From positions 248,001 to 312,000 of the forward strand of contig CAVYXV010000004.1 in NCBI GenBank assembly GCA_963772585.1: a stretch of DNA of 64,000 bases, given 5' to 3'. A program made the position numbers and the translations under genes. The notes below the pieces were generated by a model. The model was not told where the DNA came from. It was given only the letters and a program-made list of their open reading frames with translations, and ran no database searches. Numbering within the stretch: the first letter of the stretch is position 1; every line of letters starts with the position of its first letter. Of the stretch, positions 53,347 to 60,800 are shown piece by piece. Source of the DNA: CAVVXN01 sp963772585. GTDB taxonomy: Bacteria; Planctomycetota; PLA2; JAEUHO01.

Positions 53347-54717
53347 TCACGCCGGGGCGAGCCGCGATGTGAAGTGCCTGAGCTGCGGCGGCTCCTCGAC
53401 GATCGTGAAGCCCCGGAGCTCCTCCTTCTTCTGCACCACCGCCGCGGCGACCTCCAGGACGTAGTCGATGTGGCTTTGCGTGTAGACGCGACGGGGGATG
53501 GCGAGGCGGAGCAGCTCCAACATCGCGAAGCGCTCCTCTCCCGTACGCGGGTCCTTACCGCCGAACATCAGCGAGCCGATCTCGACGCCTCGGACGCCGC
53601 CCTCCTCGTAGAACGCGCAGGCCAGCGCCTGCCCCGGGAAGCGACCCCGCGGGACGTGGGGGAGGAAGGCGCCCGCGTCGATGTAGATCGCGTGGCCACC
53701 GGGGGGCTGGACGATCGGGATCCCCAACTTCAGGAGTCCCTCCCCGAGATAGCGCGTGGAGGCGATGCGGTAATTCAGGTAGTCCTCGTCGACGACCTCG
53801 GTGAGCCCTACGGCGATCGCCTCGAGATCCCGGCCGGCGAGGCCCCCGTACGTGGGGAATCCCTCGGTCAGGATCAGGAGGTTCTCCTCCTGCTGCGCGA
53901 GCGTGTCGTCGTTCGTGGCGAGGAAGCCGCCGATGTTGGCGAGGCCGTCCTTCTTCGCGCTGAAGGTGGCTCCGTCGGCGAGCGAGAACATCTCCCGCGC
54001 GATCGACTCGACCGTGCGCTCCGCGTACCCCTCCTCGCGCAGCTTGATGAAGTATGCGTTCTCCGCGAAGCGGCAGGCGTCGAGGTAGAAGGGGACGCCG
54101 TGCCGGTGCGCCACGTCGCTGGCGCCCCTCAAGTTCGCCATCGACACCGGCTGGCCGCCGCCGGAGTTGTTCGTCACCGTGGCGATGACGCAGGCGATCT
54201 CGCCGGGGTTCTCGACGAGCATGGTCTCGAGGCGCTCGAGGTCGATGTTGCCCTTGAAGGGGTGGCGGTTCGCCGGCTCGCGGGCCTCGGGGATGGGGAT
54301 GTCGATCGCCGTGCCGCCCGGGTACTCCACGTTCGCCCGGGTCGTGTCGAAGTGGGTGTTCGCCAGGACCGTCTTCCCCTTCACGTCCAGACAGGCGAAG
54401 AGGATCCGCTCCGCGGCCCGACCCTGGTGGGTGGGGATGATGTGCTTGAAGCCCGTGAGTTCCTCGGTGCGGGCCTTGAACCGGAACCAGGAGCGTGCCC
54501 CGGCGTAGGACTCGTCCCCCCGCATGATGCCCGCCCACTGTTCGGACGACATCGCTCCGGTGCCCGAGTCCGTCAGGAGGTCGATGAGGATGTCCTCGGC
54601 ACGGATCCGGAAGAGGTTCCAGTCGGCCGCCTCGAGGATGCGCCGGCGCTCCTCCTTCGTCGTCATCCGGAGCGGTTCGACGCTCTTGATCCGGAAGGGT
54701 TCGATGATGGTGGCCAC
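53347..54717 (-). CDS. tnaA: Tryptophanase (L-tryptophan indole-lyase)
   Basis: 456 residues from GTG 54717 with AGGAGG 5 bases before it. PLP-dependent beta-eliminating lyase splitting tryptophan to indole, pyruvate and ammonia. PLP lysine Lys256 in SAKKDGLANIGGF; LLTDSGTGAMS, IPTHQGRAAE and LDACRFAENAYFIK are family signatures. The close relative tyrosine phenol-lyase carries Arg at the position of Ile380 (GVRGVEIG) and Phe at His448 (LRHFT). Both here are tryptophanase-like, although other stretches (NIGGF, QWAGIMRGDESYAG) look like tyrosine phenol-lyase. No tnaC leader or tryptophan permease gene was seen. Divergent from ade over 108 bases. Confidence 0.87.
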   Translation of the reverse strand: MATIIEPFRIKSVEPLRMTTKEERRRILEAADWNLFRIRAEDILIDLLTDSGTGAMSSEQWAGIMRGDESYAGARSWFRFKARTEELTGFKHIIPTHQGRAAERILFACLDVKGKTVLANTHFDTTRANVEYPGGTAIDIPIPEAREPANRHPFKGNIDLERLETMLVENPGEIACVIATVTNNSGGGQPVSMANLRGASDVAHRHGVPFYLDACRFAENAYFIKLREEGYAERTVESIAREMFSLADGATFSAKKDGLANIGGFLATNDDTLAQQEENLLILTEGFPTYGGLAGRDLEAIAVGLTEVVDEDYLNYRIASTRYLGEGLLKLGIPIVQPPGGHAIYIDAGAFLPHVPRGRFPGQALACAFYEEGGVRGVEIGSLMFGGKDPRTGEERFAMLELLRLAIPRRVYTQSHIDYVLEVAAAVVQKKEELRGFTIVEEPPQLRHFTSRLAPA

Positions 54718-54825
54718 GGTGCCTCCTGGTCGCGGGACGTGCTTCAAGAGGCATCATCAGGGGGGACCGCGCCCGTGGCCAACCTGGGCGGCAGTGGGTA
54801 GGGTGGGCGGATCCGGAGTCCCCGC

Positions 54826-56538
54826 ATGAGCACGAAAAAGCAGGAACTGACCCGCCGCATCGACGTGGCCCTCGGGCGCGAGCCCGCGGATCTCGTCGTC
54901 AAGGGCACGCGCTTCCTCGACGTGGCGACGGGCGCGCTGGAGCGGGGGGACATCGCCGTCGCCGGCGACCGGATCGCCGGCACGTTCGAGAGCTACCGCG
55001 GACGCGTCGAGATCGACGGGCGCGACCTGGTCGTGGTGCCCGGCTTCATCGACACGCACGTCCACGTCGAGAGCACGCTGGTTCCGCCGGGCGAGTTCGA
55101 CCGGTGCGTCCTCCCCCGCGGCACCACGACGGCGATCTGCGACCCCCACGAGATCGCCAACGTCCTCGGCGTGCCCGGGCTGCGGTACTTCCTCGACAGC
55201 TCCCCGGCCCTGGTCATGGACCTGAGGGTACAGCTCTCCTCCTGCGTGCCCGCGACCCACCTCGAGACCTCGGGCGCGCGCCTCTCGGCCGACGACCTCG
55301 TCGCCCTCCGGGACCACCCCTCCGTCCTCGGTCTCGCCGAGATGATGAACTTCCCCGGCGTTTTCCACCACGACGACGAGGTGATCGACAAGCTGGTCGC
55401 CTTCGACGGCTGGCACGTGGACGGCCACTGTCCGCTCGTCCGCGGCTACGACCTGAACGCCTACGCCTCCTGCGGGATCCGCAACTGCCACGAGAGCACG
55501 AGCGTTGCCGAGGCGCGCGAGAAGCTCCAGAAAGGCATGCAGGTCCTGCTGAGGGACGGAAGCGTCTCGAAGGACGTCGCCACGCTGAGTCCCCTCCTCA
55601 CCGAGGCGACGTGGCCGTTCCTGGCGTTTTGCACGGACGACCGCAATCCCCTCGACATCGCCGAGGAGGGGCACATCGACCACTGCATCCGGCACGCGAT
55701 CCGGCACGGGGCTCCCGCGGCCGCCGCCTACCGTGCCGGCACGTGGGCGGCCGCCAACGCCTTCGGGCTGAGGGACCGCGGCCTCGTCGCGCCGGGGTAC
55801 CGGGCCGACCTCGTCCTGCTCTCCGACTTCGAGACCGTCGCGGTCGATCGCGTGATCAAGAACGGCCGGCTCGTGGACGACGCCTCGTTCGAGGGCCGCC
55901 GCCTCCCCGTGCCCGTCGGGCGTCGGTCGGTCCGGCTCGAGCGCGTGGACCCGTCCGCGCTGCGCGTGCCGGGACCGGCCGCAACGACATCCGTCATCGG
56001 GCTGATCCCGGGCAGCATCCTGACGGAGCACCTCCGCGAGGACGTGCCGGCCCGCGACGGTGCGCGCGTCGCCGACCCGGCGCGCGACCTCCTGAAGGTG
56101 GCCGTCTTCGCCCGGCACGGTTCCAACCGCAACGTCGGCCGAGGTTTCGTGAAGGGATTCGGTCTTCGACACGGCGCGCTCGCCTCGAGCGTCGGCCACG
56201 ACAGCCACAATGTGATCGTGGTCGGGGCCGACGACGGGGAGATGGCGCGGGCGGTGAACCGTCTGATCGAGCTGGAAGGGGGGTTCGTGGCCGTTCGGGG
56301 GGAGCAGGTCGTTGCGGAGCTTCCGCTGCCGATCGCGGGGTTGATGACGGAGGTGCCCTTCCCCGAGGTCCGGGAGGGCCTCGTCCGGCTGCGGCGCGCC
56401 GTGAAGGACCTCGGTTGCCCGCTACAGGAGGCGTTCCTCCAACTCGCCTTCCTTCCGCTCCCGGTGATCCCGCACCTGAAGATCACCGACCACGGCCTCG
56501 TGGACGTCGATCGCTTCGAGGTGCTCCCCGCGGCGTAG
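54826..56538 (+). CDS. ade: Adenine deaminase
   Basis: 570 residues, amidohydrolase converting adenine to hypoxanthine and ammonia. Metal site PGFIDTHVHVEST (about 72-84), then ICDPHEIANVLG, GLAEMMNFPGVF, DGHCPL, and the C-terminal domain with FARHGSNRNVGRGFVKGFG and SVGHDSHNVIVVG, all typical of Ade. Length is normal. Its product hypoxanthine is the substrate of the phosphoribosyltransferase encoded 1 kb downstream (57593-58141), suggesting a salvage route. Start ATG 54826; the upstream gap has no recognisable purine riboswitch. Confidence 0.93.
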   Translation: MSTKKQELTRRIDVALGREPADLVVKGTRFLDVATGALERGDIAVAGDRIAGTFESYRGRVEIDGRDLVVVPGFIDTHVHVESTLVPPGEFDRCVLPRGTTTAICDPHEIANVLGVPGLRYFLDSSPALVMDLRVQLSSCVPATHLETSGARLSADDLVALRDHPSVLGLAEMMNFPGVFHHDDEVIDKLVAFDGWHVDGHCPLVRGYDLNAYASCGIRNCHESTSVAEAREKLQKGMQVLLRDGSVSKDVATLSPLLTEATWPFLAFCTDDRNPLDIAEEGHIDHCIRHAIRHGAPAAAAYRAGTWAAANAFGLRDRGLVAPGYRADLVLLSDFETVAVDRVIKNGRLVDDASFEGRRLPVPVGRRSVRLERVDPSALRVPGPAATTSVIGLIPGSILTEHLREDVPARDGARVADPARDLLKVAVFARHGSNRNVGRGFVKGFGLRHGALASSVGHDSHNVIVVGADDGEMARAVNRLIELEGGFVAVRGEQVVAELPLPIAGLMTEVPFPEVREGLVRLRRAVKDLGCPLQEAFLQLAFLPLPVIPHLKITDHGLVDVDRFEVLPAA

Positions 56539-56566
56539 GCCGTTCTTCGACCTTGCCCGCGTCGTT

Positions 56567-56662
56567 CACGAACGGACGCCCCATCGCGCGGCCCGGGGAA
56601 CGGGGAGCGGGACCCGCGGGGCCCTGGTGCTCCTTCACGGTCCACGACCCAGGGCTGTCCCT
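56567..56662. repeat. Short dispersed repeat modules (copy 3)
   Basis: CACGAACGGACG....ATCGCGCGGCCC (56567-56593) and CTCCTT.ACGGTCCACGAC (56629-56662) match the two modules that flank copy 2 at 51408-51434 and 51651-51683, but here only about 35 bases separate them. Lies between the 3' ends of ade and the convergent membrane-protein gene. Confidence 0.6.
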
Positions 56663-56739
56663 CCGTGGTGTTCGCTTCCGATCACCGCCAGGCCAGCGCG
56701 CCGCACGGCCGCATGGATGGGAGCTTGCGGCACGGCACG

Positions 56740-57510
56740 CTAGAACCGCCAGACCCCGGAGATGGGGAGGAGGAGGAGGAGGATCGCCGCCAGCCCGAGG
56801 CTGATCCAGCGTGCGAGCGACACGAAGCTCCCGTCCTCCCGGAGCAGGACCCTCGCCCACGAGCTCTCGAGATCGGGTCGGACGCCGGCCGGCAGGTCGA
56901 TGCGTTCGAGGCGCAGCCAGGCGTCGAGGATCCCGACCGCCCCGACGAAGAGCAGCGCCGGGCCCATGCGTCCGATCAGCGCTCCGAGGAGGAGGATGGT
57001 CAGGCGATCGGACCTCGTCCACAAGCCCGAGGTGTCGGCGAGGCGCAGGGGGCCGCCGATGGCGCGGAGCATGGGCAACCACGCTTCGAGCACGAAGACG
57101 ACGAGGGCCAGGAAGAGGACGAAGGGGGCGCTCCGTCCGGCGACGTCGCCCACGACACCCGCGACGAAGAGCAGGTCCACGAGCGGAACCACGGCGCGGG
57201 CGAGCGTTCGCGTGTCCCGGTAGACGGCCCCGGCGGGGACGCGGGCGAGCTCCGAGGCGCCCAGGGCGACGAAGCCCAGCACCGCGGCGATGCCCGGGTG
57301 ATGGGCGAGGAGCACGAGGGCCGCCGTGACGGCGAAGACCAGCGAGAAGACGAGCAGCGCGCCGGGGCTTACGCCCTGGGCGTGCATCCAGTGGGCGAGG
57401 CGGATCCGGATCGGGACGGCGGGTTGGGCGGTCGCCGGCGGTGCCCCCTCGGGCGGCGCGATCTCGGCGACACGGGGTTCCCGGGAGGGGGCGAGGACAT
57501 CGGTGGACAT
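56740..57510 (-). CDS. Multi-pass membrane protein of unknown function
   Basis: 256 residues from ATG 57510, preceded by AGGAGG. A soluble N-terminus (1-45) is followed by about six hydrophobic segments (FSLVFAVTAALVLL, AAVLGFVALG, VDLLFVAGVVG, VLFLALVVFVLEAWLPML, ILLLGALIGRMGPALLFVGAVGILD, ISLGLAAILLLLLPISGV). The segment DRLTILLLGALIG resembles the C-terminal part of CDP-alcohol phosphotransferases, but the DG-x2-AR signature is missing, so no such activity is claimed. Convergent with ade. Confidence 0.7.
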   Translation of the reverse strand: MSTDVLAPSREPRVAEIAPPEGAPPATAQPAVPIRIRLAHWMHAQGVSPGALLVFSLVFAVTAALVLLAHHPGIAAVLGFVALGASELARVPAGAVYRDTRTLARAVVPLVDLLFVAGVVGDVAGRSAPFVLFLALVVFVLEAWLPMLRAIGGPLRLADTSGLWTRSDRLTILLLGALIGRMGPALLFVGAVGILDAWLRLERIDLPAGVRPDLESSWARVLLREDGSFVSLARWISLGLAAILLLLLPISGVWRF

Positions 57511-57592
57511 GGCAGCCTCCTGCAATCGGAGAGTAGCCCTGTCCTCTCCGGATGTCCGCCCGGCATGAAGACCGCGTTGCGACGGTCCCCGT

Positions 57593-58141
57593 TCAGGAGT
57601 CGCCGGCACCGACGACCGCCCCGATCCAGGGGAGGTGGCGGTAGCTCTCCGCCCAGTCGATGCCGTAGCCCACCAGGAACTCGTTCGCCACGCGGAATCC
57701 GACGTAGTCGCCCTCGCACGCCACGACCCGACGGCTCGGCTTGTCGAGCAGCACGCAGGTCTCGATGCTCGCGGCGCCGCGGGCGAGCAGCAGGCGGCGG
57801 GCTTCGTCCAGCGAACGACCGCTGTCCAGGATGTCGTCGATCACGAGCACCATGCGCCCCGTCAGGTCCGTCGTCGGTTCGGCGCGGACGTCCACGACGC
57901 CGCGGCTCTTCGTGCCCGCGCCGTAGCTGGCGAGCGAGAGGAAGTCGATCTGGGGGCGCAGGCCGTGGCGATGGAGCGCCCGGACCAGATCGGCCGCGAA
58001 GACGAAGGCGCCCTTGAGAAGGACGATCAGCACGGGCGGCGGCGCCGGACCGGGGGGATGCGCGGCCGCGATCTCCTCTGCCAGGCGTTCGACGCCGGCG
58101 GCGATCTCTTCTTCGGAGATTCTCGGCGAGACGTCGGCCAA
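57593..58141 (-). CDS. hpt: Hypoxanthine phosphoribosyltransferase
   Basis: 182 residues from TTG 58141, preceded by GGGAGG at the right spacing; GTG codons further upstream lack this. Type I PRTase: PRPP-binding loop VLVIDDILDSGRSL (about 98-111), LIVLLKGAFVFAADLVRAL early in the chain, and DYVGFRVANEFLVGYG, the purine-selecting C-terminal segment of Hpt. Converts hypoxanthine (and usually guanine) plus PRPP to IMP or GMP. Together with adenine deaminase nearby it completes adenine salvage to IMP. Cytoplasmic. Confidence 0.92.
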   Translation of the reverse strand: MADVSPRISEEEIAAGVERLAEEIAAAHPPGPAPPPVLIVLLKGAFVFAADLVRALHRHGLRPQIDFLSLASYGAGTKSRGVVDVRAEPTTDLTGRMVLVIDDILDSGRSLDEARRLLLARGAASIETCVLLDKPSRRVVACEGDYVGFRVANEFLVGYGIDWAESYRHLPWIGAVVGAGDS

Positions 58142-58210
58142 CGCGCGTCCTCCCACGCCCACGGGGGAATCGCGTATCCTATGCCGGCGTCCCCGGGGAG
58201 TGCAGCAACC

Positions 58211-60796
58211 ATGCGCGTGCACACCGCCACGGTCCGGCTGGCTCTCGTTCTCGCGCTGCTCCTGCCGGCGGCGCCGCTCCTCGCCGCGGAGCGGGAGGTC
58301 GCGAGGGACGACGGGGAGCAGGCGGGCAAGCAGAGCATCGCGGGCACCGGGCACGGGATCCTCTTCGACGCGCCGAAGCGCGAGCGTTGGATCACCGCCG
58401 TCCGCGTCCACGGCGCGCGCTACGGCGGAGGCTACGACCCCGCGACCGCCACCTTCCACGTCGCCGTCTGCGACCAGCACCTCGCCGTCCTTCACGAGAT
58501 CGAGGCGCCGTACTCCCTCTTCGCCGCGGGGCGTTTCGGGTGGGTGGATGTCCCGCTCGACGTCGCCCTCGAAGTTCCGGACCGTTTCGCCGTGGTCGTG
58601 GCGTTCGATCCCACGGCATCGCGCGGCGTGTTCGTGGGGTGGGCGCACACGGAAGGCAGCCACTCGTTCCAGGGCCTCCCCGGCGGCGAGAGGCGTCCCG
58701 TGGCGACGGACCGCGAGTGGATGATCCGCGCGGTGCTCGCGAGCCGGCCGCCGCGCGACCTGCCGCGCGTGGTCGAGGTGGCGGTCGAGGACGGGGAGAA
58801 GATCGGGGAGAAGAGCCTCGGCGGGAGCGCCCACACCGTCCTCCTGCGCCGACCGTCCGGATCGTGGTGGGTGACGACGGTCCGGGTGTACGGACGGCGC
58901 TACGGCGGCGGTTACGACCCGGCGAAGACGACCTTCTCGGTCGTCCTCCGCGACCGGCGCGGCAGGGTGCTCGGCGAGGCCGAGGCGCCGTACGGCGCGT
59001 TCGGGACGGGCGGCTTCTCGTGGGTGGACGTGCCGATCCCGAAGGCCCTCGAGATCCCGTCGCGCTTCCTCGGCACGGTGGACTTCGAGCCCACCCGCAC
59101 GAAGGGGGTCTACGTCGCCTACGCGAAGCCGACCGCCAAGGGCGCGGCGTTCACCGGCCGTGCCGACGAGGAGCCCCGCGACTTCGGCGACGGCGCCTGG
59201 ATGATCCGTGCGCGCCTCGTGGACCGCGAGCCGCAGCCGCCGGAAGCGATGCCCGAGCCGACGGCCGATCCGGCGCGCTACCTCGACGACCTCCGTGCCG
59301 TCGGGAGGATCGTGGCGAAGAACTTCCCCGTCTTCGAGAAGAAAGGCATCGACTGGAAGACGGTCCTCGACGAGTTCGAGGCGAGGGTCCGCGACGTCCA
59401 CGACGACGCGGCGTACGTCCTGGAGATCCACCGCCTCCTGGCGCGGCTCGACGACGTCCACTCGGGCGTGCTCGACGCGAAGGTCGACGTGCACGTCCCG
59501 TCCTTCGACGGGCTCTACGGCGCGGGACTGTGGATCGCACGCGACCGGGGCCGCCTGCTGCTCCGCGCGGCCACGCCGGGCCATCCGCTGCTCGACCGCG
59601 TGCCGCCGGGTTCGCTCCTCTTGCGGGTCGGCGGCCGCCCTGCGGGCGTCGTGCTCGCGGAGACGCGCCGCCGCCTGCACACGTGGCACGGTTGGTCGTC
59701 GGACGCCTTCCTCGACGCGCGCCTGTCCTTCCAGTTCTTCCCCTTCGGGGAGGCGAAGACCCTGGAGGCGACGTTCCTTCCGCTGTCGGGCGGGAGGGCC
59801 GTGACGGTGGACCTCGCCCGATGGGGACCCGGGGGCCGGGGGCTCTCGCGCCAGGCGGCGACGATGCCGGACGGCGTTCCGGCCGAAGGGCCCGTCGCCT
59901 CGGCGAAGCTGGCGGGGGAGATCGGCTACCTCCGCATCCTCGGCGGGATGGACGAGCGGACGGAGAAGGCCTTCTTCGAGGCCGTGGACGGTCTGAAGGG
60001 CGTGAAGGGGATCCTGCTGGACGCTCGCGGCATGGGCGGGGGATCGGACCGCCCCGCCTGGCGGATGGCGGGGCGCTTCTTCTCGAAGCGCCGTCGTCTG
60101 CCCAACGATCCCGACCTCGAGCCCACCGGCGACTGGCCGTTCGACGGCCCCGTCGTGATGCTCCAGGACGAACGCATGGTCTCCTCCGCGGAGACGTTCA
60201 CGTGGGCCATGGTCGAGACGGATCGCGCGCTGTCGGTGGGGCGTCCGACCGGCGGCGGCACGATCATCCCCCGCGTGTTCGACGACCCCGCGGGCCTGTT
60301 CCGGTTCCGCCTGGGCTGCGTCGATCGCGAGACGTCCGTGGAGGGCGTCCACCCCGAAGGCGTGGGTACGGCGCCGGACGTGTTCGTGCCCTACGACGCG
60401 TGGCTGCTCGCGCTCCACCCCGACCCCGTGCGCGCGGTGGGCCTCGACGTCCTGCGGCGCCTCGTCCAAGGCCAGCCCGCCGAGGTCGTGGCCGCGGGGT
60501 ACGGCGGCGTGCTGGGCGCGGCGCCCGACCGTCTGGGAGACGGCGCGTGGAAGGCGTTCGCCGCCCTCGCCGAGCCCGCGGGCCTCGACCTCCCGGGGCT
60601 CTGCCCCCATGCGGCCCGGCGCATGATCGACGAGGAGATCCGCGTCCACGACGCCGAGGCCGACCCGGTGCCGGACGGGGGCGGGTCTTCGGAGCGGCTC
60701 GCCGCCCTCGCCCGCGTGGCGGACGCGGTGGGGCTCGAGGACGCGGCGCGCCGTGCGCGCGAAGCTCTCGAGGCCTGGCTCTCGGAGGGCCGGTGA
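58211..60796 (+). CDS. Exported S41-family peptidase with duplicated N-terminal beta domain
   Basis: 861 residues from ATG 58211. Signal peptide (VRLALVLALLLPAAPLLAA) followed by two clearly homologous domains of about 150 residues (about 24-180 and 190-345), both with ARYGGGYDPA or RRYGGGYDPA and RFGWVDVP or GFSWVDVP. Then a helical region with LDDVHSGVLDA, a PDZ-like segment (PPGSLLLRVGGRPAG), and an S41 (C-terminal-processing/TSP type) core: GEIGYLRILGG, LDARGMGGGSD and SSAETFTWAM with the presumed catalytic Ser. A helical tail ends the protein. The substrate is unknown; the duplicated beta domains may bind sugar or protein partners. A 4-base gap precedes the next gene. Confidence 0.8.
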   Translation: MRVHTATVRLALVLALLLPAAPLLAAEREVARDDGEQAGKQSIAGTGHGILFDAPKRERWITAVRVHGARYGGGYDPATATFHVAVCDQHLAVLHEIEAPYSLFAAGRFGWVDVPLDVALEVPDRFAVVVAFDPTASRGVFVGWAHTEGSHSFQGLPGGERRPVATDREWMIRAVLASRPPRDLPRVVEVAVEDGEKIGEKSLGGSAHTVLLRRPSGSWWVTTVRVYGRRYGGGYDPAKTTFSVVLRDRRGRVLGEAEAPYGAFGTGGFSWVDVPIPKALEIPSRFLGTVDFEPTRTKGVYVAYAKPTAKGAAFTGRADEEPRDFGDGAWMIRARLVDREPQPPEAMPEPTADPARYLDDLRAVGRIVAKNFPVFEKKGIDWKTVLDEFEARVRDVHDDAAYVLEIHRLLARLDDVHSGVLDAKVDVHVPSFDGLYGAGLWIARDRGRLLLRAATPGHPLLDRVPPGSLLLRVGGRPAGVVLAETRRRLHTWHGWSSDAFLDARLSFQFFPFGEAKTLEATFLPLSGGRAVTVDLARWGPGGRGLSRQAATMPDGVPAEGPVASAKLAGEIGYLRILGGMDERTEKAFFEAVDGLKGVKGILLDARGMGGGSDRPAWRMAGRFFSKRRRLPNDPDLEPTGDWPFDGPVVMLQDERMVSSAETFTWAMVETDRALSVGRPTGGGTIIPRVFDDPAGLFRFRLGCVDRETSVEGVHPEGVGTAPDVFVPYDAWLLALHPDPVRAVGLDVLRRLVQGQPAEVVAAGYGGVLGAAPDRLGDGAWKAFAALAEPAGLDLPGLCPHAARRMIDEEIRVHDAEADPVPDGGGSSERLAALARVADAVGLEDAARRAREALEAWLSEGR

Positions 60797-60800
60797 TCGC

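Noticed and set aside
53347..54717. Tyrosine phenol-lyase
   Set aside because: The substrate-determining Arg and Phe of that enzyme are replaced by Ile380 and His448, as in tryptophanase.
54718..54825. Purine riboswitch before ade
   Set aside because: The 108-base gap is GC-rich and lacks the conserved purine-aptamer loop sequences.
56740..57510. CDP-alcohol phosphatidyltransferase
   Set aside because: Only a weak likeness in one helix; the DG-x2-AR signature is absent.
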